Source of the DNA: an uncultured Roseobacter sp.
GTDB lineage: Bacteria; Pseudomonadota; Alphaproteobacteria; Rhodobacterales; Rhodobacteraceae
Assembly: GCA_947501635.1 (NCBI GenBank)
Contig: CANMWT010000002.1
Location: 186,001-250,000, forward strand
Direction: 5' to 3'
DNA: 64,000 nt
The position numbers and the translations under genes were made by a program. The notes under the pieces were generated by a model. The model was not told the DNA's origin. It did not search any database and saw nothing but the letters and a program-made list of their open reading frames with translations. Shown here one piece after another: positions 34,642-44,678 of the stretch (positions are counted from its first letter, which is position 1; every line of letters begins with the position of its first letter).

Positions 34642-37600
34642 GTGGTCCGCGATATCCCTGCATCAGCCGGTGGCATCCTGTCGTATTTCACGCGGCACCG
34701 GACCCTCGCCAACTTGCTCTTTGTGTTGCTCATGGTGCTTGGGTTGGCGGCTGTACCCAACATGCGCACGCAGTATTTTCCCGATGTTGTCAACGAGAAT
34801 GTCTCGGTTTCGGCAAACTGGGACGGGGCAGGGGCCACCGACATTGACAGCAGCATCATCCAGCTTTTGCAGCCTGCGCTGATTGCCGTCGATGGTGTGG
34901 AAAGTACCCGTTCGAAGGCGGGCGAGGGGTGGGGCAACATCGAGCTTGAGTTTCAGGCCGACTGGGACATGCAGCGCGCTGTGATGGACGTGCAGAACGC
35001 CGTAGATGGCATCACCAACTACCCTGAGGAGGCGGACGACCCCGACGTGCGCTGGTCGGCGCGGTGGGACGGGGTGACAACGGTGTTGATAACCGGTCCG
35101 GTCGGCCACGAGCAGCTGGCCCGGTATGCCGATGAGTTCGTCACCGAGCTCTTCGCGGTGGGGGTGACCCGCACCAGTTTGCGTGGTGTAGCCGCGCCGC
35201 AGATCATGGTCGAGGTGCCGTCGGCCAAACTGATCGCCCATGACATCACCATGGCCGAGATGGCCGCGGCCATCGGTGCCGAAGTCGATCCGGACCCTGC
35301 GGGCAATGTGTCGGGGGCAAACGCCCGCGTCAGCACCGGTTCGGCCAAACGGGACCCTGCCGAAATCGGCAGTATCGTCCTGCGCTCCAATCCCGATGGC
35401 TCCAAGCTGCGGGTGCAGGACATTGCAGAGGTGGAACGGCTGGGCACAGCCCGCAAGCAGGCCTATTTCGTCAAGGACGAACCGGCGGTGCGCATTCGGG
35501 TGCAACGTGCCACCGAAGAAGATGCCATCGACATCCAACGCCGTGTCGAAGAGGTTTCCGCGCGGCTGGAGGCAAGCCTGCCCGCGGGCGTGACAATCGA
35601 TCTGTTGCGCTCGCGCTCCGAGGCAATCTCGGACCGGTTGAGCATTCTGGTCAACAACGGGTTGCTGGGGCTTGGGCTTGTTGTTTGCCTGCTGTTTCTG
35701 TTTTTGAACGCGCGCACCGCCTTTTGGGTGGCTGCAGGCATTCCGGTCGCGATGCTGGCGGCCATCGCGATCATGTATCTGGGCGGTCTGACGCTGAACA
35801 TGATCTCGCTTTTCGGGCTTATCATCACCTTGGGTATCGTTGTGGATGATGCGATCGTGGTTGGCGAACACGCGGATTACCGCGCGCGACACTATGGCGA
35901 AAGCCCCGTTCAGGCGGCCGAGAATGCCGCACGGCGCATGGCCATGCCAGTCTTTGCGGCGATGTTGACCACGGTAATCGCGTTTTTCGGTCTTGTGGTC
36001 ATTGGTGGGCGTTTCGGCAATCTAATTCAGGACATCCCGCTGACGGTTATTGCGGTGCTGGTGGCGTCACTGGTCGAGTGCTTTCTGATCCTGCCCAATC
36101 ACATGGCCCATGCGCTGGCCGCGCGGGCCAAGGAGCGTTGGTATGACTGGCCCAGTCGTCAGGTCAACCGCGGCTTTACGGTCGTCCGCGAGAGGCTTTT
36201 CCGGCCTTTTGTGGCGGGGGTTATCGCGCTGCGTTATCCGGTGCTTGCGGGCGTTGTGCTGATCCTTGCCAGTCAGGCCGCGCTCTTTATCAAAGGCGAT
36301 GTGCAGTGGCGGTTCTTCAATGCGCCCGAGCGCGGTTTCATCAACGGCAACTTTGCCATGGTCGAAGGCGCGGACCGCGCAGATTCGATGGAGATGATGC
36401 GCGAATTGCGCCGCGCGACCGAAGAGCTGGGTGCCGAATACGCCGAGGAATACGGCCGCAATCCCGTGCAATATGTCACCACGCTGGTGGGCGGCAACCT
36501 CTGGCCGCAACTGCAGGGCGTGGGCGACAAGGACGAAGATCTGCTGGGGGGCATCTCGATCGAGCTGATCGATGCCGAGGAACGCCCCTATTCCAGCTTT
36601 GCCTTTCTGGGGGCCTTGCAGGAGCGTGTGCAGAACCATCCGCTTGTCGAGGTCGTGAGCTTTCGCAGCGGCAGGTCGGGCCCCTCGGGTGACGCGTTGA
36701 GCGTGCGGTTTTTCGGGGCCGAGACCGAGGCGCTGAAGGCGGCGAGCATGGCGTTGCAGGATGCGCTGTTGCGCTACCCGGAGGTGAGCGCGCTGCAGGA
36801 CAACCTGTCGTATGACAAGGAAGAACTGGTGCTGGACCTCACGCCGCAGGGGCAGGCGTTGGGCTTTACCATCGACGATCTGGGGCGCGCGCTGCGCCAC
36901 CGGCTGGGCGGGATCGAGGCTGCGACCTATCCCGATGGCCCGCGCAGTGCTGAGATCAGGGTGGAATTGCCGAAAAACGAGCTGACGGCCGACTTTATCG
37001 AGCGCACGCAGATGCGCAGCCCGTCGGGTGTCTACGTGCCGCTGGCCGATATCGTCAGCGTGGAGCGGCGGATCGGGTTCAGCACGGTACGACGCGAAAA
37101 CGGTGTGCGGGTGGTGACCGTGACGGGCGATATCTCGGAAGACTACCCGGCGCGCGCCACGGAAATCGAGCAGACCCTGCAGGACAGCATTCTGCCTGAT
37201 ATCGCGGGCGCCTATCAGGTGGGCTGGCAGATGGCCGGTCAGTCGGAACAGGAAAACCGCTTTCTGCAGGATGCCCTGACGGGGTTCATCCTCTGTATGA
37301 CGGGGATTTACCTTGTGCTGGCATGGGTTTTTGCCAGCTGGACGCGGCCTGCAGTGGTGATGGCCATCATACCCTTCGGGCTGGTCGGCACGATTTACGG
37401 CCACTGGGTCTGGGAGGTGCCGTTGAGCATGTTCACCGTTGTCGGGTTGCTGGGTATGACGGGGATCATCATCAATGACAGTATCGTTTTGATAACCACT
37501 ATTGACGACTATGCCGAGGAGCGCGGCCTGATCCCGTCGATCATCGACGGGGCGGCGGACCGGTTGCGACCGGTGTTGCTGACCACTCTGACGACCGTTC

Positions 37601-38040
37601 TGGGCATGATGCCGCTGTTGTTCGAGACCAGCCGTCAGGCGCAGTTTCTCAAGCCCACGGTGATCACGCTGGTTTATGGTTTGGGATTTGGCATGGTGCT
37701 GGTGCTTTTGGTGGTGCCGGCGCTTTTGGCCGTGCAGCATGACTTCGCCCGCCAGATCAACGCCACGCGTCGCGCGGTCAGCCTGCCTGTGGCGCGGTTG
37801 CGCTATGTCTATCGCGCGCTTTGGATCGTGGTGTTGGGGTGGGGCGGTGCCACGCTGGGGGTTGCACTGTGGACCGGCGCGCTGCCGGCGCAGATCACAG
37901 GCTGGGTGCCGGTGCTGGCGCAGATGCCGGCGCTGCCTGCAGCACTTGTGCTATTTGTGGCAGGCGCGGCGGTTGTCAGTCTGCTGGCCTATGCCGTGCT
38001 GGCGGTGCTGGCACGCAGGCCGATGGTGGCGCGCGTCTAA
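34642..38040 (+). CDS. RND-family efflux transporter permease
   Basis: A 1132-residue inner-membrane pump with twelve predicted helices. The first is near residue 23-40 and the second block starts near 335. The proton-relay motif GIVVDDAIVVGEH lies near 395-407 and the second-half counterpart GIIINDSIVLITT near 945-957. Two large periplasmic loops flank them. Substrate type cannot be read; the loops look closer to the multidrug than to the metal class. The start is a GTG at 34642 with GGGGG upstream, three bases after the adaptor stop. The stop overlaps the convergent DsbD-like gene. Confidence 0.92.
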   Translation: MVRDIPASAGGILSYFTRHRTLANLLFVLLMVLGLAAVPNMRTQYFPDVVNENVSVSANWDGAGATDIDSSIIQLLQPALIAVDGVESTRSKAGEGWGNIELEFQADWDMQRAVMDVQNAVDGITNYPEEADDPDVRWSARWDGVTTVLITGPVGHEQLARYADEFVTELFAVGVTRTSLRGVAAPQIMVEVPSAKLIAHDITMAEMAAAIGAEVDPDPAGNVSGANARVSTGSAKRDPAEIGSIVLRSNPDGSKLRVQDIAEVERLGTARKQAYFVKDEPAVRIRVQRATEEDAIDIQRRVEEVSARLEASLPAGVTIDLLRSRSEAISDRLSILVNNGLLGLGLVVCLLFLFLNARTAFWVAAGIPVAMLAAIAIMYLGGLTLNMISLFGLIITLGIVVDDAIVVGEHADYRARHYGESPVQAAENAARRMAMPVFAAMLTTVIAFFGLVVIGGRFGNLIQDIPLTVIAVLVASLVECFLILPNHMAHALAARAKERWYDWPSRQVNRGFTVVRERLFRPFVAGVIALRYPVLAGVVLILASQAALFIKGDVQWRFFNAPERGFINGNFAMVEGADRADSMEMMRELRRATEELGAEYAEEYGRNPVQYVTTLVGGNLWPQLQGVGDKDEDLLGGISIELIDAEERPYSSFAFLGALQERVQNHPLVEVVSFRSGRSGPSGDALSVRFFGAETEALKAASMALQDALLRYPEVSALQDNLSYDKEELVLDLTPQGQALGFTIDDLGRALRHRLGGIEAATYPDGPRSAEIRVELPKNELTADFIERTQMRSPSGVYVPLADIVSVERRIGFSTVRRENGVRVVTVTGDISEDYPARATEIEQTLQDSILPDIAGAYQVGWQMAGQSEQENRFLQDALTGFILCMTGIYLVLAWVFASWTRPAVVMAIIPFGLVGTIYGHWVWEVPLSMFTVVGLLGMTGIIINDSIVLITTIDDYAEERGLIPSIIDGAADRLRPVLLTTLTTVLGMMPLLFETSRQAQFLKPTVITLVYGLGFGMVLVLLVVPALLAVQHDFARQINATRRAVSLPVARLRYVYRALWIVVLGWGGATLGVALWTGALPAQITGWVPVLAQMPALPAALVLFVAGAAVVSLLAYAVLAVLARRPMVARV

Positions 38041-38843
38041 CCGGCAGAGCAGCCTTTGACATCCACCGCGTATTTGCTGCCCAACACGGTGATGCGGATG
38101 GCCGAGCGGTCAATGGCGATGGGGCCGCCGTTTATGTTGACCATTTCAGACGTTGCCACCACCGTCGCGCCGCTGCGCCGGGTTTCCGCTTCGCTCACCC
38201 AGATGTCGCCCTGTCCGGGCTCGATCACCACATACTCTGCACCGCCTGCCGAAGGCATGGCGATGCGCGCTTCGATGGCCAGCCCGTCGGACGTTGGGGA
38301 AATGATGCATTCCGCCGATTGCACACCGGCTTCGCCGGCGCTGTAGGGTCGGGCCGCCAGTGCCGCTGCGATCGCGGGTGTCGGTGTCAACGCTTCTGTG
38401 CTGATGTCGGCGTCAAATTCCAGTGTGTGCGGCAGGCACACATCCGCGCAGATGCCCATATCCATCCGTGCGCGCAATCGCACGGGCGTGCCATCGGTCT
38501 TGGGGTGGATGTGTAGTGGGATCACAAGGGTGTTGTCATACCCCACCGAACGCATGCCGTTCTGGTCAAAGACCTTTGGCGTGGGCCAGTTGACGGATAC
38601 AGCCCCCAGATTGCGCGAGGCGGACCAGTCAAACTGTGGCGGAATGCCGGAATCACCGGGCGCACGCCAGTAGGTTTTCCACCCCGGGGCCAGTGTCAGG
38701 CGCAAAGCGGACATACGTGTGCCGTCGGCCATCACCCAGCCGGGCAAGACTTCGCCGGTGACCGGCACCTCAAAGGGGCTTTCGGCCGCGGCCGGTGCAG
38801 CGAGGGCTACGCAGAGCGACAGGATGGAAAATGCTTGTTTCAT
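38037..38843 (-). CDS. DsbD N-terminal-domain exported protein
   Basis: A 268-residue periplasmic protein with a signal peptide (residues 1-20, ending PAAA). It matches the DsbD alpha domain: PGWKTYWRAPGDSGIPPQF (about residues 53-71), SVGYDNTLVIPLHI, and the cysteine pair C132/C136 in MGICADVCLPH, which would carry the disulfide exchange. The membrane and thioredoxin-like parts of full-length DsbD are absent. Related short forms supply electrons to cytochrome c maturation or copper handling. The stop overlaps that of the convergent RND gene. Confidence 0.82.
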   Translation of the reverse strand: MKQAFSILSLCVALAAPAAAESPFEVPVTGEVLPGWVMADGTRMSALRLTLAPGWKTYWRAPGDSGIPPQFDWSASRNLGAVSVNWPTPKVFDQNGMRSVGYDNTLVIPLHIHPKTDGTPVRLRARMDMGICADVCLPHTLEFDADISTEALTPTPAIAAALAARPYSAGEAGVQSAECIISPTSDGLAIEARIAMPSAGGAEYVVIEPGQGDIWVSEAETRRSGATVVATSEMVNINGGPIAIDRSAIRITVLGSKYAVDVKGCSAG

Positions 38844-38992
38844 GCATTCTATATGCGGTGTGGCCCTTCAAAAGCCAAGTCACGATCCGTTCAGCGATGT
38901 TTCGGTGGCTGCCATGGCTTTGCGCTTGCACCCGCATGATCGGCGGGCCATCCTGTGCATGGCGAAGCAACGTTGGTCTGTGAGGAAGCCCT

Positions 38993-39547
38993 TTGAACCT
39001 TGAAGGAAAAATCCTGATTGCAATGCCCTCTATGGAGGATCCGCGGTTTGCGCATTCCGTCGTTCTGTTGTGTTCGCACTCTGATCAGGGCGCCATGGGA
39101 TTGATCGTCAACAAGCCCAACCGGGATATCAAGCTGCATGACGTGCTGGATCAGCTGGACATCAGCGCGGCAAGAGAAACCGAGGATATGAGGGTCTATT
39201 TCGGTGGCCCGGTAGAGACGGGGCGCGGCTTTGTACTGCATACCGAGGACTACGCGTCGAGCCTGCACACGCTGGCCGTGCCGGGCGGGTTCGGGATGAC
39301 GGCGACCCTCGACATCCTTGAAGAGATCGCGCAGGGCAAAGGGCCCAGACATGCGATTATGGCGCTGGGGTATGCCGGGTGGGGCCCGGGCCAGCTTGAG
39401 GGCGAGATCGCGCAGAACGGCTGGCTGACCGCCGACGCATCGGTAAATCTTGTGTTTCAGGTACCTGCCCGCGAGATGTGGTCGGCGGCGCTTGAAAGCC
39501 TAGGCATAGACCCGTTGAGCCTGTCGTCGACCGCAGGACACGCCTGA
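38993..39547 (+). CDS. YqgE/AlgH family protein
   Basis: A 184-residue protein of the UPF0301 family. [18 protein letters not shown] opens it; [12 protein letters not shown] (about 38-49), [15 protein letters not shown] (about 68-82) and [15 protein letters not shown] (about 124-138) are the family blocks. The start is a TTG with AGGAAG close upstream; other in-frame starts nearby do not exist. The function is unsettled in the family. The neighbour on the left is divergent with a 149-base gap. Confidence 0.9.
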   Translation: MNLEGKILIAMPSMEDPRFAHSVVLLCSHSDQGAMGLIVNKPNRDIKLHDVLDQLDISAARETEDMRVYFGGPVETGRGFVLHTEDYASSLHTLAVPGGFGMTATLDILEEIAQGKGPRHAIMALGYAGWGPGQLEGEIAQNGWLTADASVNLVFQVPAREMWSAALESLGIDPLSLSSTAGHA

Positions 39548-39571
39548 GACGTATCCGGCCGCTGAGAGGCG

Positions 39572-40513
39572 CTAGCGCGGTGCAGCGGCGCGGGCGAGCC
39601 GGTCGTTGATCGCAGCGCCTAGCCCTCGTGTCGGAACCGGTGCCACGGCAATCGGCCGCCCCGTTGCATCCAGACGGTGCAGACAGTCGAAGAGCGCGGC
39701 GGCGGCCTCTGTCAGGTCGCCCCGCGGTGAGAGGTTCATATCGGCCGCCATATCGCCAAACCCGAGATAAACCTCTCCGGCGTGGGGAGCAGTGGCGTTC
39801 AGGCGCACCCTTGCGCGGGGCGCGTAGTGCGAGCTGAGCTGTCCCGGCGCCGAGATCGTGTCGCCGTCAGGGCGCGCCAGCGGTCCGCCCAGTACCGCCT
39901 CAATCTCTTCGCGCGCGATGCCGCCCTCGCGCAGCAGGACCGGTTCGGGGTCAAGGCCGACGATGCTGCTTTCCAGACCCACAGTGCAGGGCCCGTCATC
40001 AAGTACCGCGGCAACATTGGGACCCAGGCCTTCCAGCACATGTTGCGCCGTTGTCGGGCTGATGCGGCCGGACGGATTGGCCGACGGGGCGGCAACCGGA
40101 CCGCCGAAGGCCTGCAGCAGGGCCTGTGCCGCAGGGTGGGCAGGCACGCGGAGCGCGACCGAGGGCAGACCTGCCGTGACCAGCGACGAAAGGCCGTGAT
40201 CTGGCACGAGCGGGAGCACAAGGCTAAGCGGGCCGGGCCAGAATGCGGTAGCAAGTTTTTGCGCAACGGGTGACCACTGGCCAAATTTTTGCGCCTGTTC
40301 AGCGCTGGCCACATGGACGATCAGCGGATTGAAACTGGGCCTGCCCTTGGCTGCGTAGATGCCCGCAACGGCGGTTCCGTTTCGCGCATCCGCGCCCAGC
40401 CCGTAGACTGTCTCTGTCGGGAAGGCCACCAGCGCGCCTGTGCCCAAGAGCCGCGCCGCGCGATCAATGCCCGCGGGTGTTGGCGGTAGAATATCTGGCA
40501 GTGCGTTGTTCAT
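39572..40513 (-). CDS. Threonylcarbamoyl-AMP synthase (Sua5 type)
   Basis: A 313-residue protein with the YrdC domain (about residues 15-205; GALVAFPTETVYGLGADA, AKGRPSFNPLIVHV, PSANPSGRISPT) and the C-terminal Sua5 domain (about 220-310; PGQLSSHYAPRARV). It makes threonylcarbamoyl-AMP from threonine, bicarbonate and ATP for the t6A modification at position 37 of tRNAs. It is alone on the minus strand between plus-strand genes. Confidence 0.9.
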   Translation of the reverse strand: MNNALPDILPPTPAGIDRAARLLGTGALVAFPTETVYGLGADARNGTAVAGIYAAKGRPSFNPLIVHVASAEQAQKFGQWSPVAQKLATAFWPGPLSLVLPLVPDHGLSSLVTAGLPSVALRVPAHPAAQALLQAFGGPVAAPSANPSGRISPTTAQHVLEGLGPNVAAVLDDGPCTVGLESSIVGLDPEPVLLREGGIAREEIEAVLGGPLARPDGDTISAPGQLSSHYAPRARVRLNATAPHAGEVYLGFGDMAADMNLSPRGDLTEAAAALFDCLHRLDATGRPIAVAPVPTRGLGAAINDRLARAAAPR

Positions 40514-40634
40514 GGATTCTGTGACGCCGCGTTTCTGTTGCCGTCCGAGGCAGAGCGCCTCATTCTATGGGCCAGCCTTTATAAGGTGCTTGTGCTTTTG
40601 CCAAGGCTGCGCAGACCCACCCCGGAGAGACCTG

Positions 40635-42353
40635 ATGCCCTACCGCGCCCCTGTTGATGACTTTTCTTTCGTGCTTGACCATGTGGTCGGCTTTGGTCAG
40701 GTGCGTCAGACCGACCGCTTTGCCGAGGCATCGCCGGACGTGAGTGCTGCCATTCTGACAGAGGCTGGCAAGATGTGCACCGAAGTGCTGGCGCCGCTGC
40801 AACGCGCCGGTGATCTGCATCCGGCGAGGCTTGAGAACGGGGTCGTGCGCACGTCGCCGGGCTTTGCTGATGGCTGGAAGGCAATTGCCGAGGGCGGTTG
40901 GGTTTCGATCATGGCTGATCCCGAATACGGCGGCATGGGCCTGCCGATTGCGCTGGCGACCTGTGTGAACGAGATGATTGCGGGTGCCTGCCTGTCGTTG
41001 CAACTAGCGCCTTTGATGTCGCAGGGCCAGATTGAAGCGCTGGAAAATCACGCGAGCCCCGAGATCAAGGCGGTCTATCTGCCCAAGCTGGTGTCAGGGC
41101 AGTGGACCGGCACGATGAACTTGACCGAACCGCAGGCGGGTTCTGATGTGGGCGCGCTCAAATCAAAGGCGGTGCCGAACGGCGATGGCAGCTATGCGAT
41201 TACGGGTCAGAAAATCTATATCAGTTGGGGCGATCATGACCTTGCCGAAAACGTGTGCCATCTGGTGCTTGCACGCCTGCCGGATGCGCCTGCAGGCACC
41301 AAGGGGATCAGCTTGTTTCTGGTGCCGAAGTACCTGCCAGATGCTGAGGGCAATCCCGGGCAGCGCAACGCGGTCAGCGTGGTCAGTCTGGAGCATAAGA
41401 TGGGCCTGCATGGCTCGCCCACTGCCGTGATGCAATACGACGGGGCCACGGGCTTTATCGTGGGGCAGGAGCAGGACGGGATGGCGGCCATGTTCACCAT
41501 GATGAACAACGCGCGTCTGGGCGTCGGGGGGCAGGGCACAGGGGTCGCCGAAGCAGCCTTTCAGCACGCTTTGGCCTACGCAATGGAGCGTCGGCAGGGC
41601 CGTACATCCGGCGCTGCGGGCGGGCATGGAACGATTGTGGATCACGCCGATGTGCGCCGCATGCTTGCCACCATGAAGGCCGAGGTTTTCGCGTCGCGCG
41701 CCATCGGGCTGAGTTGTGCGGTTGCCATCGATATGGCGCATGCCACTCAATCGCCCGAGTGGCAGGCCCGCGCGGCCCTTTTGACGCCGATTGCCAAGGC
41801 TTTCGGGTCAGATACCGGTGTCGCGGTGGCGGAAACAGGTGTGCAGGTGCACGGTGGTATGGGCTTTATCGAAGAGACCGGGGCGGCGCAGTTCAGCCGC
41901 GATGTTCGGGTCAGCACCATCTACGAAGGCACCAACGGCATTCAGGCCATGGACCTGGTGGCCCGCAAGATGATGGACGGTGGCGAGGCAGCCTATGGTC
42001 TGCTGGATGAGATCGAAGCCTTTGCCGAGGCCGTCAAGGACAGCCATCCGGATCTGGCCGAGCCTGTCTGGCAGGCGGCGGAGAGCCTGCGCGAGGCCAC
42101 CGAGTGGCTGGCCGGTCAGCCCGACTATGACGACCGTTTTGCTGGCGCGGTGCCCTACCTGCGTGCATTCGCGCGTGTTCTGGGCGGCTATCTGCACCTT
42201 AAGGCGGCGGTGGCCGCACCGGGGTCACCCCGTGTGGCGCTGGCGCGTTTCTACATTCAACGACTGATGCCCGAACATCTGGGCTTGCTGTCCCATGCAC
42301 AGTCTGGCGCGGCCGGTCTCTTTGCCGTAAGCGCTGACGATCTGGCTGCCTGA
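40635..42353 (+). CDS. Acyl-CoA dehydrogenase (long form, possibly DmdC-like)
   Basis: A 572-residue FAD enzyme. It opens with an N-terminal AcdN-type segment (MPYRAPVDDFSFVL). The core has TMNLTEPQAGSDVGAL (about residues 154-169), YAITGQKIYISWGDHD, and the catalytic glutamate in IYEGTNGIQAMDL (about 428-440). A C-terminal DUF-type domain follows. The layout fits the long acyl-CoA dehydrogenases that include 3-methylmercaptopropionyl-CoA dehydrogenase (DmdC) of the DMSP demethylation pathway in roseobacters, but other substrates are possible. GGAGA precedes the ATG. The MBL gene starts inside its stop (TGATG). Confidence 0.88.
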   Translation: MPYRAPVDDFSFVLDHVVGFGQVRQTDRFAEASPDVSAAILTEAGKMCTEVLAPLQRAGDLHPARLENGVVRTSPGFADGWKAIAEGGWVSIMADPEYGGMGLPIALATCVNEMIAGACLSLQLAPLMSQGQIEALENHASPEIKAVYLPKLVSGQWTGTMNLTEPQAGSDVGALKSKAVPNGDGSYAITGQKIYISWGDHDLAENVCHLVLARLPDAPAGTKGISLFLVPKYLPDAEGNPGQRNAVSVVSLEHKMGLHGSPTAVMQYDGATGFIVGQEQDGMAAMFTMMNNARLGVGGQGTGVAEAAFQHALAYAMERRQGRTSGAAGGHGTIVDHADVRRMLATMKAEVFASRAIGLSCAVAIDMAHATQSPEWQARAALLTPIAKAFGSDTGVAVAETGVQVHGGMGFIEETGAAQFSRDVRVSTIYEGTNGIQAMDLVARKMMDGGEAAYGLLDEIEAFAEAVKDSHPDLAEPVWQAAESLREATEWLAGQPDYDDRFAGAVPYLRAFARVLGGYLHLKAAVAAPGSPRVALARFYIQRLMPEHLGLLSHAQSGAAGLFAVSADDLAA

Positions 42354-43396
42354 TGGACGACAGCGGACCCGACGTGCTGCGCTATCCCTGGCCTGAGCCG
42401 CCGGCGGAGGCAGAGGCGACCGAGGTCGCACCCGGCGTGCTGTGGATGCGCCTGCCGCTGCCGATGAAGCTGGACCATGTCAATGTCTATGCTCTGGACG
42501 AAGGCGACAGCTGGACGCTTGTGGACACGGGCTTTGCCTCCGGGCGCAGCAAGTCGATCTGGCGCAGACTGCTTGACGGTCCCTTGCAGGGCAAACCCGT
42601 CAGCCGCGTGGTGGTCACCCACCACCACCCCGACCATGTGGGGTTGGCAGGCTGGTTTCAGGCCGAATTCGGCGCCGAGCTTTTGATGACCAGAACAGCA
42701 TGGCTTTTTGCGCGCATGCTCTTGCTGGATGAACAACCCGTGCCCTCGGCCGAGACGCTGGCGTTTTACAAAAGCGCGGGCATGGCGCCGGACATTCTGG
42801 CGGCCCGCGCGGGCGAACGCCCTTTCAATTTTGCCGATGTGGTCGCGCCCATGCCGCTTGGCTTTACCCGTCTCAAGGATGGCGCCTGTCTGAGAATGGG
42901 CGGTCGCGATTGGGATATCCACACAGGAAACGGCCACGCGCCGGAGCATGCGACCTTTTTCAGCCGCGACGACAATCTGGTGCTGGCCGGGGATCAGCTT
43001 CTGCCCTCGATCAGTCCCAACATTGGGGTCTATGCCACGGAACCCATGGCCGACCCTGTGGGTGACTGGCTGGAAAGCTGCGCGCATTTTCAATCCCTCG
43101 CGCGGCCGGGGCATCTTGTGCTGGTCGGTCACAAGCTGCCGTTTACCGGCCTGCCTGTGCGCATGCGGCAGTTGATTGACAACCATCACGGCGCGCTGGC
43201 CCGGCTTTTGGACTTTCTGGACACGCCCAAGGCTGCGGGCGAGTGTTTTGCGCCGCTTTTCAAACGCTCGATCGGGGCGGGCGAATACGGTCTCGCGCTG
43301 GTGGAATCGGTCGCGCATCTGAGCCACCTGTACCAGAGCGGACAGGTGACCCGCAGCCGGCGTGACGACGGTGCATGGCTGTACAAGCGTCTGTGA
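42353..43396 (+). CDS. Metallo-beta-lactamase-fold hydrolase
   Basis: A 347-residue protein. The metal motif THHHPDHVG (about residues 86-94) holds the HxHxDH ligands with a further aspartate. Further histidines are in TGNGHAPEHATF and a late VGHKLP. A helical C-terminal extension follows. The start codon shares one base with the stop of the acyl-CoA dehydrogenase gene, so the products probably work in one pathway, perhaps as a CoA-ester or thioester hydrolase. Confidence 0.85.
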   Translation: MDDSGPDVLRYPWPEPPAEAEATEVAPGVLWMRLPLPMKLDHVNVYALDEGDSWTLVDTGFASGRSKSIWRRLLDGPLQGKPVSRVVVTHHHPDHVGLAGWFQAEFGAELLMTRTAWLFARMLLLDEQPVPSAETLAFYKSAGMAPDILAARAGERPFNFADVVAPMPLGFTRLKDGACLRMGGRDWDIHTGNGHAPEHATFFSRDDNLVLAGDQLLPSISPNIGVYATEPMADPVGDWLESCAHFQSLARPGHLVLVGHKLPFTGLPVRMRQLIDNHHGALARLLDFLDTPKAAGECFAPLFKRSIGAGEYGLALVESVAHLSHLYQSGQVTRSRRDDGAWLYKRL

Positions 43397-43588
43397 AAAC
43401 CCCGCCCGACGGAACCCGAAGGCGCTGCTGCGCCGCATGCCATACCTGAAACGACCTGCGGTCGTGGCCAAGTGGCGGATGTCATGCACAAAATCCTGTC
43501 AAAATCTGCAGCACCGGCGTGACATGGCTGTGCGAATGCAGTAGGGCTTTGGAAAGTGCGTACAACAGTGCAAGAAGGAACTGCGGCA

Positions 43589-43723
43589 ATGGCAGAACAT
43601 AAACACGGCGAGATGAACATCGACGTTCAGGAAAAAACCTTTGACGGTTTCATGAGCTTCACCACGAAAACTGTCATTGTCATCATCCTGCTGCTGATCG
43701 GGATGGCGATCTTTATCACCTGA
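43589..43723 (+). CDS. aa3-type cytochrome c oxidase subunit IV
   Basis: A 44-residue protein. The first 20 residues are polar (MAEHKHGEMNIDVQEKTF), then SFTTKTVIVIILLLIGMAIF forms a single membrane helix. This matches the tiny subunit IV of alphaproteobacterial aa3 oxidases, which packs against the core subunits in the inner membrane. An AAGGA site precedes the ATG. The 190 bases upstream hold no gene and probably its promoter. Subunits I-III are elsewhere. Confidence 0.85.
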   Translation: MAEHKHGEMNIDVQEKTFDGFMSFTTKTVIVIILLLIGMAIFIT

Positions 43724-43728
43724 TAGCG

Positions 43729-44346
43729 TTGTTCGGATTCTTTGGCATCCTGCGAGCGCTGGTAGCGGTTGCGGCGCTTGCCGGGCTTGCTGCCTGTGCA
43801 ACCGGAACCGGGGGTAACGCGACGCCAGAGGAAGTTGCGCGCGCGGCCTATGTGCCGTCAGGCCCGCCGAGCATGACGCTGATTACAGTCGTCAACAACC
43901 GCACCGGTGCAGGTGGCCACAGCAGCCTGATCGTGTCGGGCAGCCAGCAGGTTATTTTCGACCCTGCGGGGTCCTTTCAGCACGAGGATGTCGCGCGCCG
44001 CAGCGATGTGCTTTACGGCATGTCGCCGGGTTGGGTCGCAGCCTACAAGAGCGCGCATGCCCGCGACACCTACCATGTGGTCAGCCAGAAAATCCCCCTG
44101 ACGGCGGAGCAGGCCGCTATCGCGCTGCAACTGGTGCAGACCAACGGGGCGGTGCCAAGCGCCTTTTGCGCCAATGCCACCTCTTCGCTGATGCGCCAGG
44201 TCCCCGGATTTGAGAGCATCTCTGTCACCTTTTATCCGGTAAAACTGCAGGATCAGGTCGAGATGCTGCCGGGCGTGAAGACTGACAAATACTTTGAGAA
44301 CGATGCGGGCGACGTGGTTGATGGTATCGTCGGCGTCGCCCTGTAA
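43729..44346 (+). CDS. Outer-membrane or periplasmic lipoprotein, uncharacterised
   Basis: A 205-residue protein that starts with a TTG at 43729, five bases after the oxidase subunit stop. The lipoprotein signal has a hydrophobic core (residues 8-19) and a lipobox LAAC near 20-23. The mature part has VNNRTGAGGHSSLIVSG, RSDVLYGMSPGWVAAYKSAHARDTYHVVS and CANATSSLMRQVPGFES, similar to a DUF4105/NlpC-like fold with a histidine (GHSS) and a cysteine, so a thiol-hydrolase type is possible but unproved. Confidence 0.7.
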   Translation: MFGFFGILRALVAVAALAGLAACATGTGGNATPEEVARAAYVPSGPPSMTLITVVNNRTGAGGHSSLIVSGSQQVIFDPAGSFQHEDVARRSDVLYGMSPGWVAAYKSAHARDTYHVVSQKIPLTAEQAAIALQLVQTNGAVPSAFCANATSSLMRQVPGFESISVTFYPVKLQDQVEMLPGVKTDKYFENDAGDVVDGIVGVAL

Positions 44347-44351
44347 GCGGC

Positions 44352-44678
44352 TTAGCCCAGCAGGAACAACAACGCGTAGAGCGTTGCCGCTCCGGCAAAA
44401 ATTGCACCGAAGACGTTGCGCGTCACCATTCCTACGGCCAGCGTGACGAAAGCGGCGGCAAGCCGCGCTGGATCGGGCTGGCCATCGGTGGCGGCGGGCC
44501 AGACCACCAGCGGAGCCACAAGCGCAGGCAGGATCGCCACGGCGGTATAGCGCAGGTGCCGTAGCAGCCATTCAGGTATCGCACGCCCGCCGACCAGCCC
44601 GATAAAGGCGAAACGCAGCAGGTAGCTGCCCAGCCCCAGCCCGATGATCACGATCCACAATTGGGTGGTGTCGATCAT
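44352..44678 (-). CDS. azlD: Branched-chain amino acid transport protein AzlD
   Basis: A 108-residue membrane protein with about four helices. It matches AzlD: WIVIIGLGLGSYLLRFAFIGL near the start, AVAILPALVAPLVVW, then the helix pairs. It is the small partner of AzlC in branched-chain amino acid export. The ATG overlaps the azlC stop by four bases. Confidence 0.88.
   Translation of the reverse strand: MIDTTQLWIVIIGLGLGSYLLRFAFIGLVGGRAIPEWLLRHLRYTAVAILPALVAPLVVWPAATDGQPDPARLAAAFVTLAVGMVTRNVFGAIFAGAATLYALLFLLG

Noticed and set aside
36067-37740. 557-codon frame on the minus strand
   Set aside because: Antisense to the RND permease; His/Arg/Gln-rich translation without any motif.
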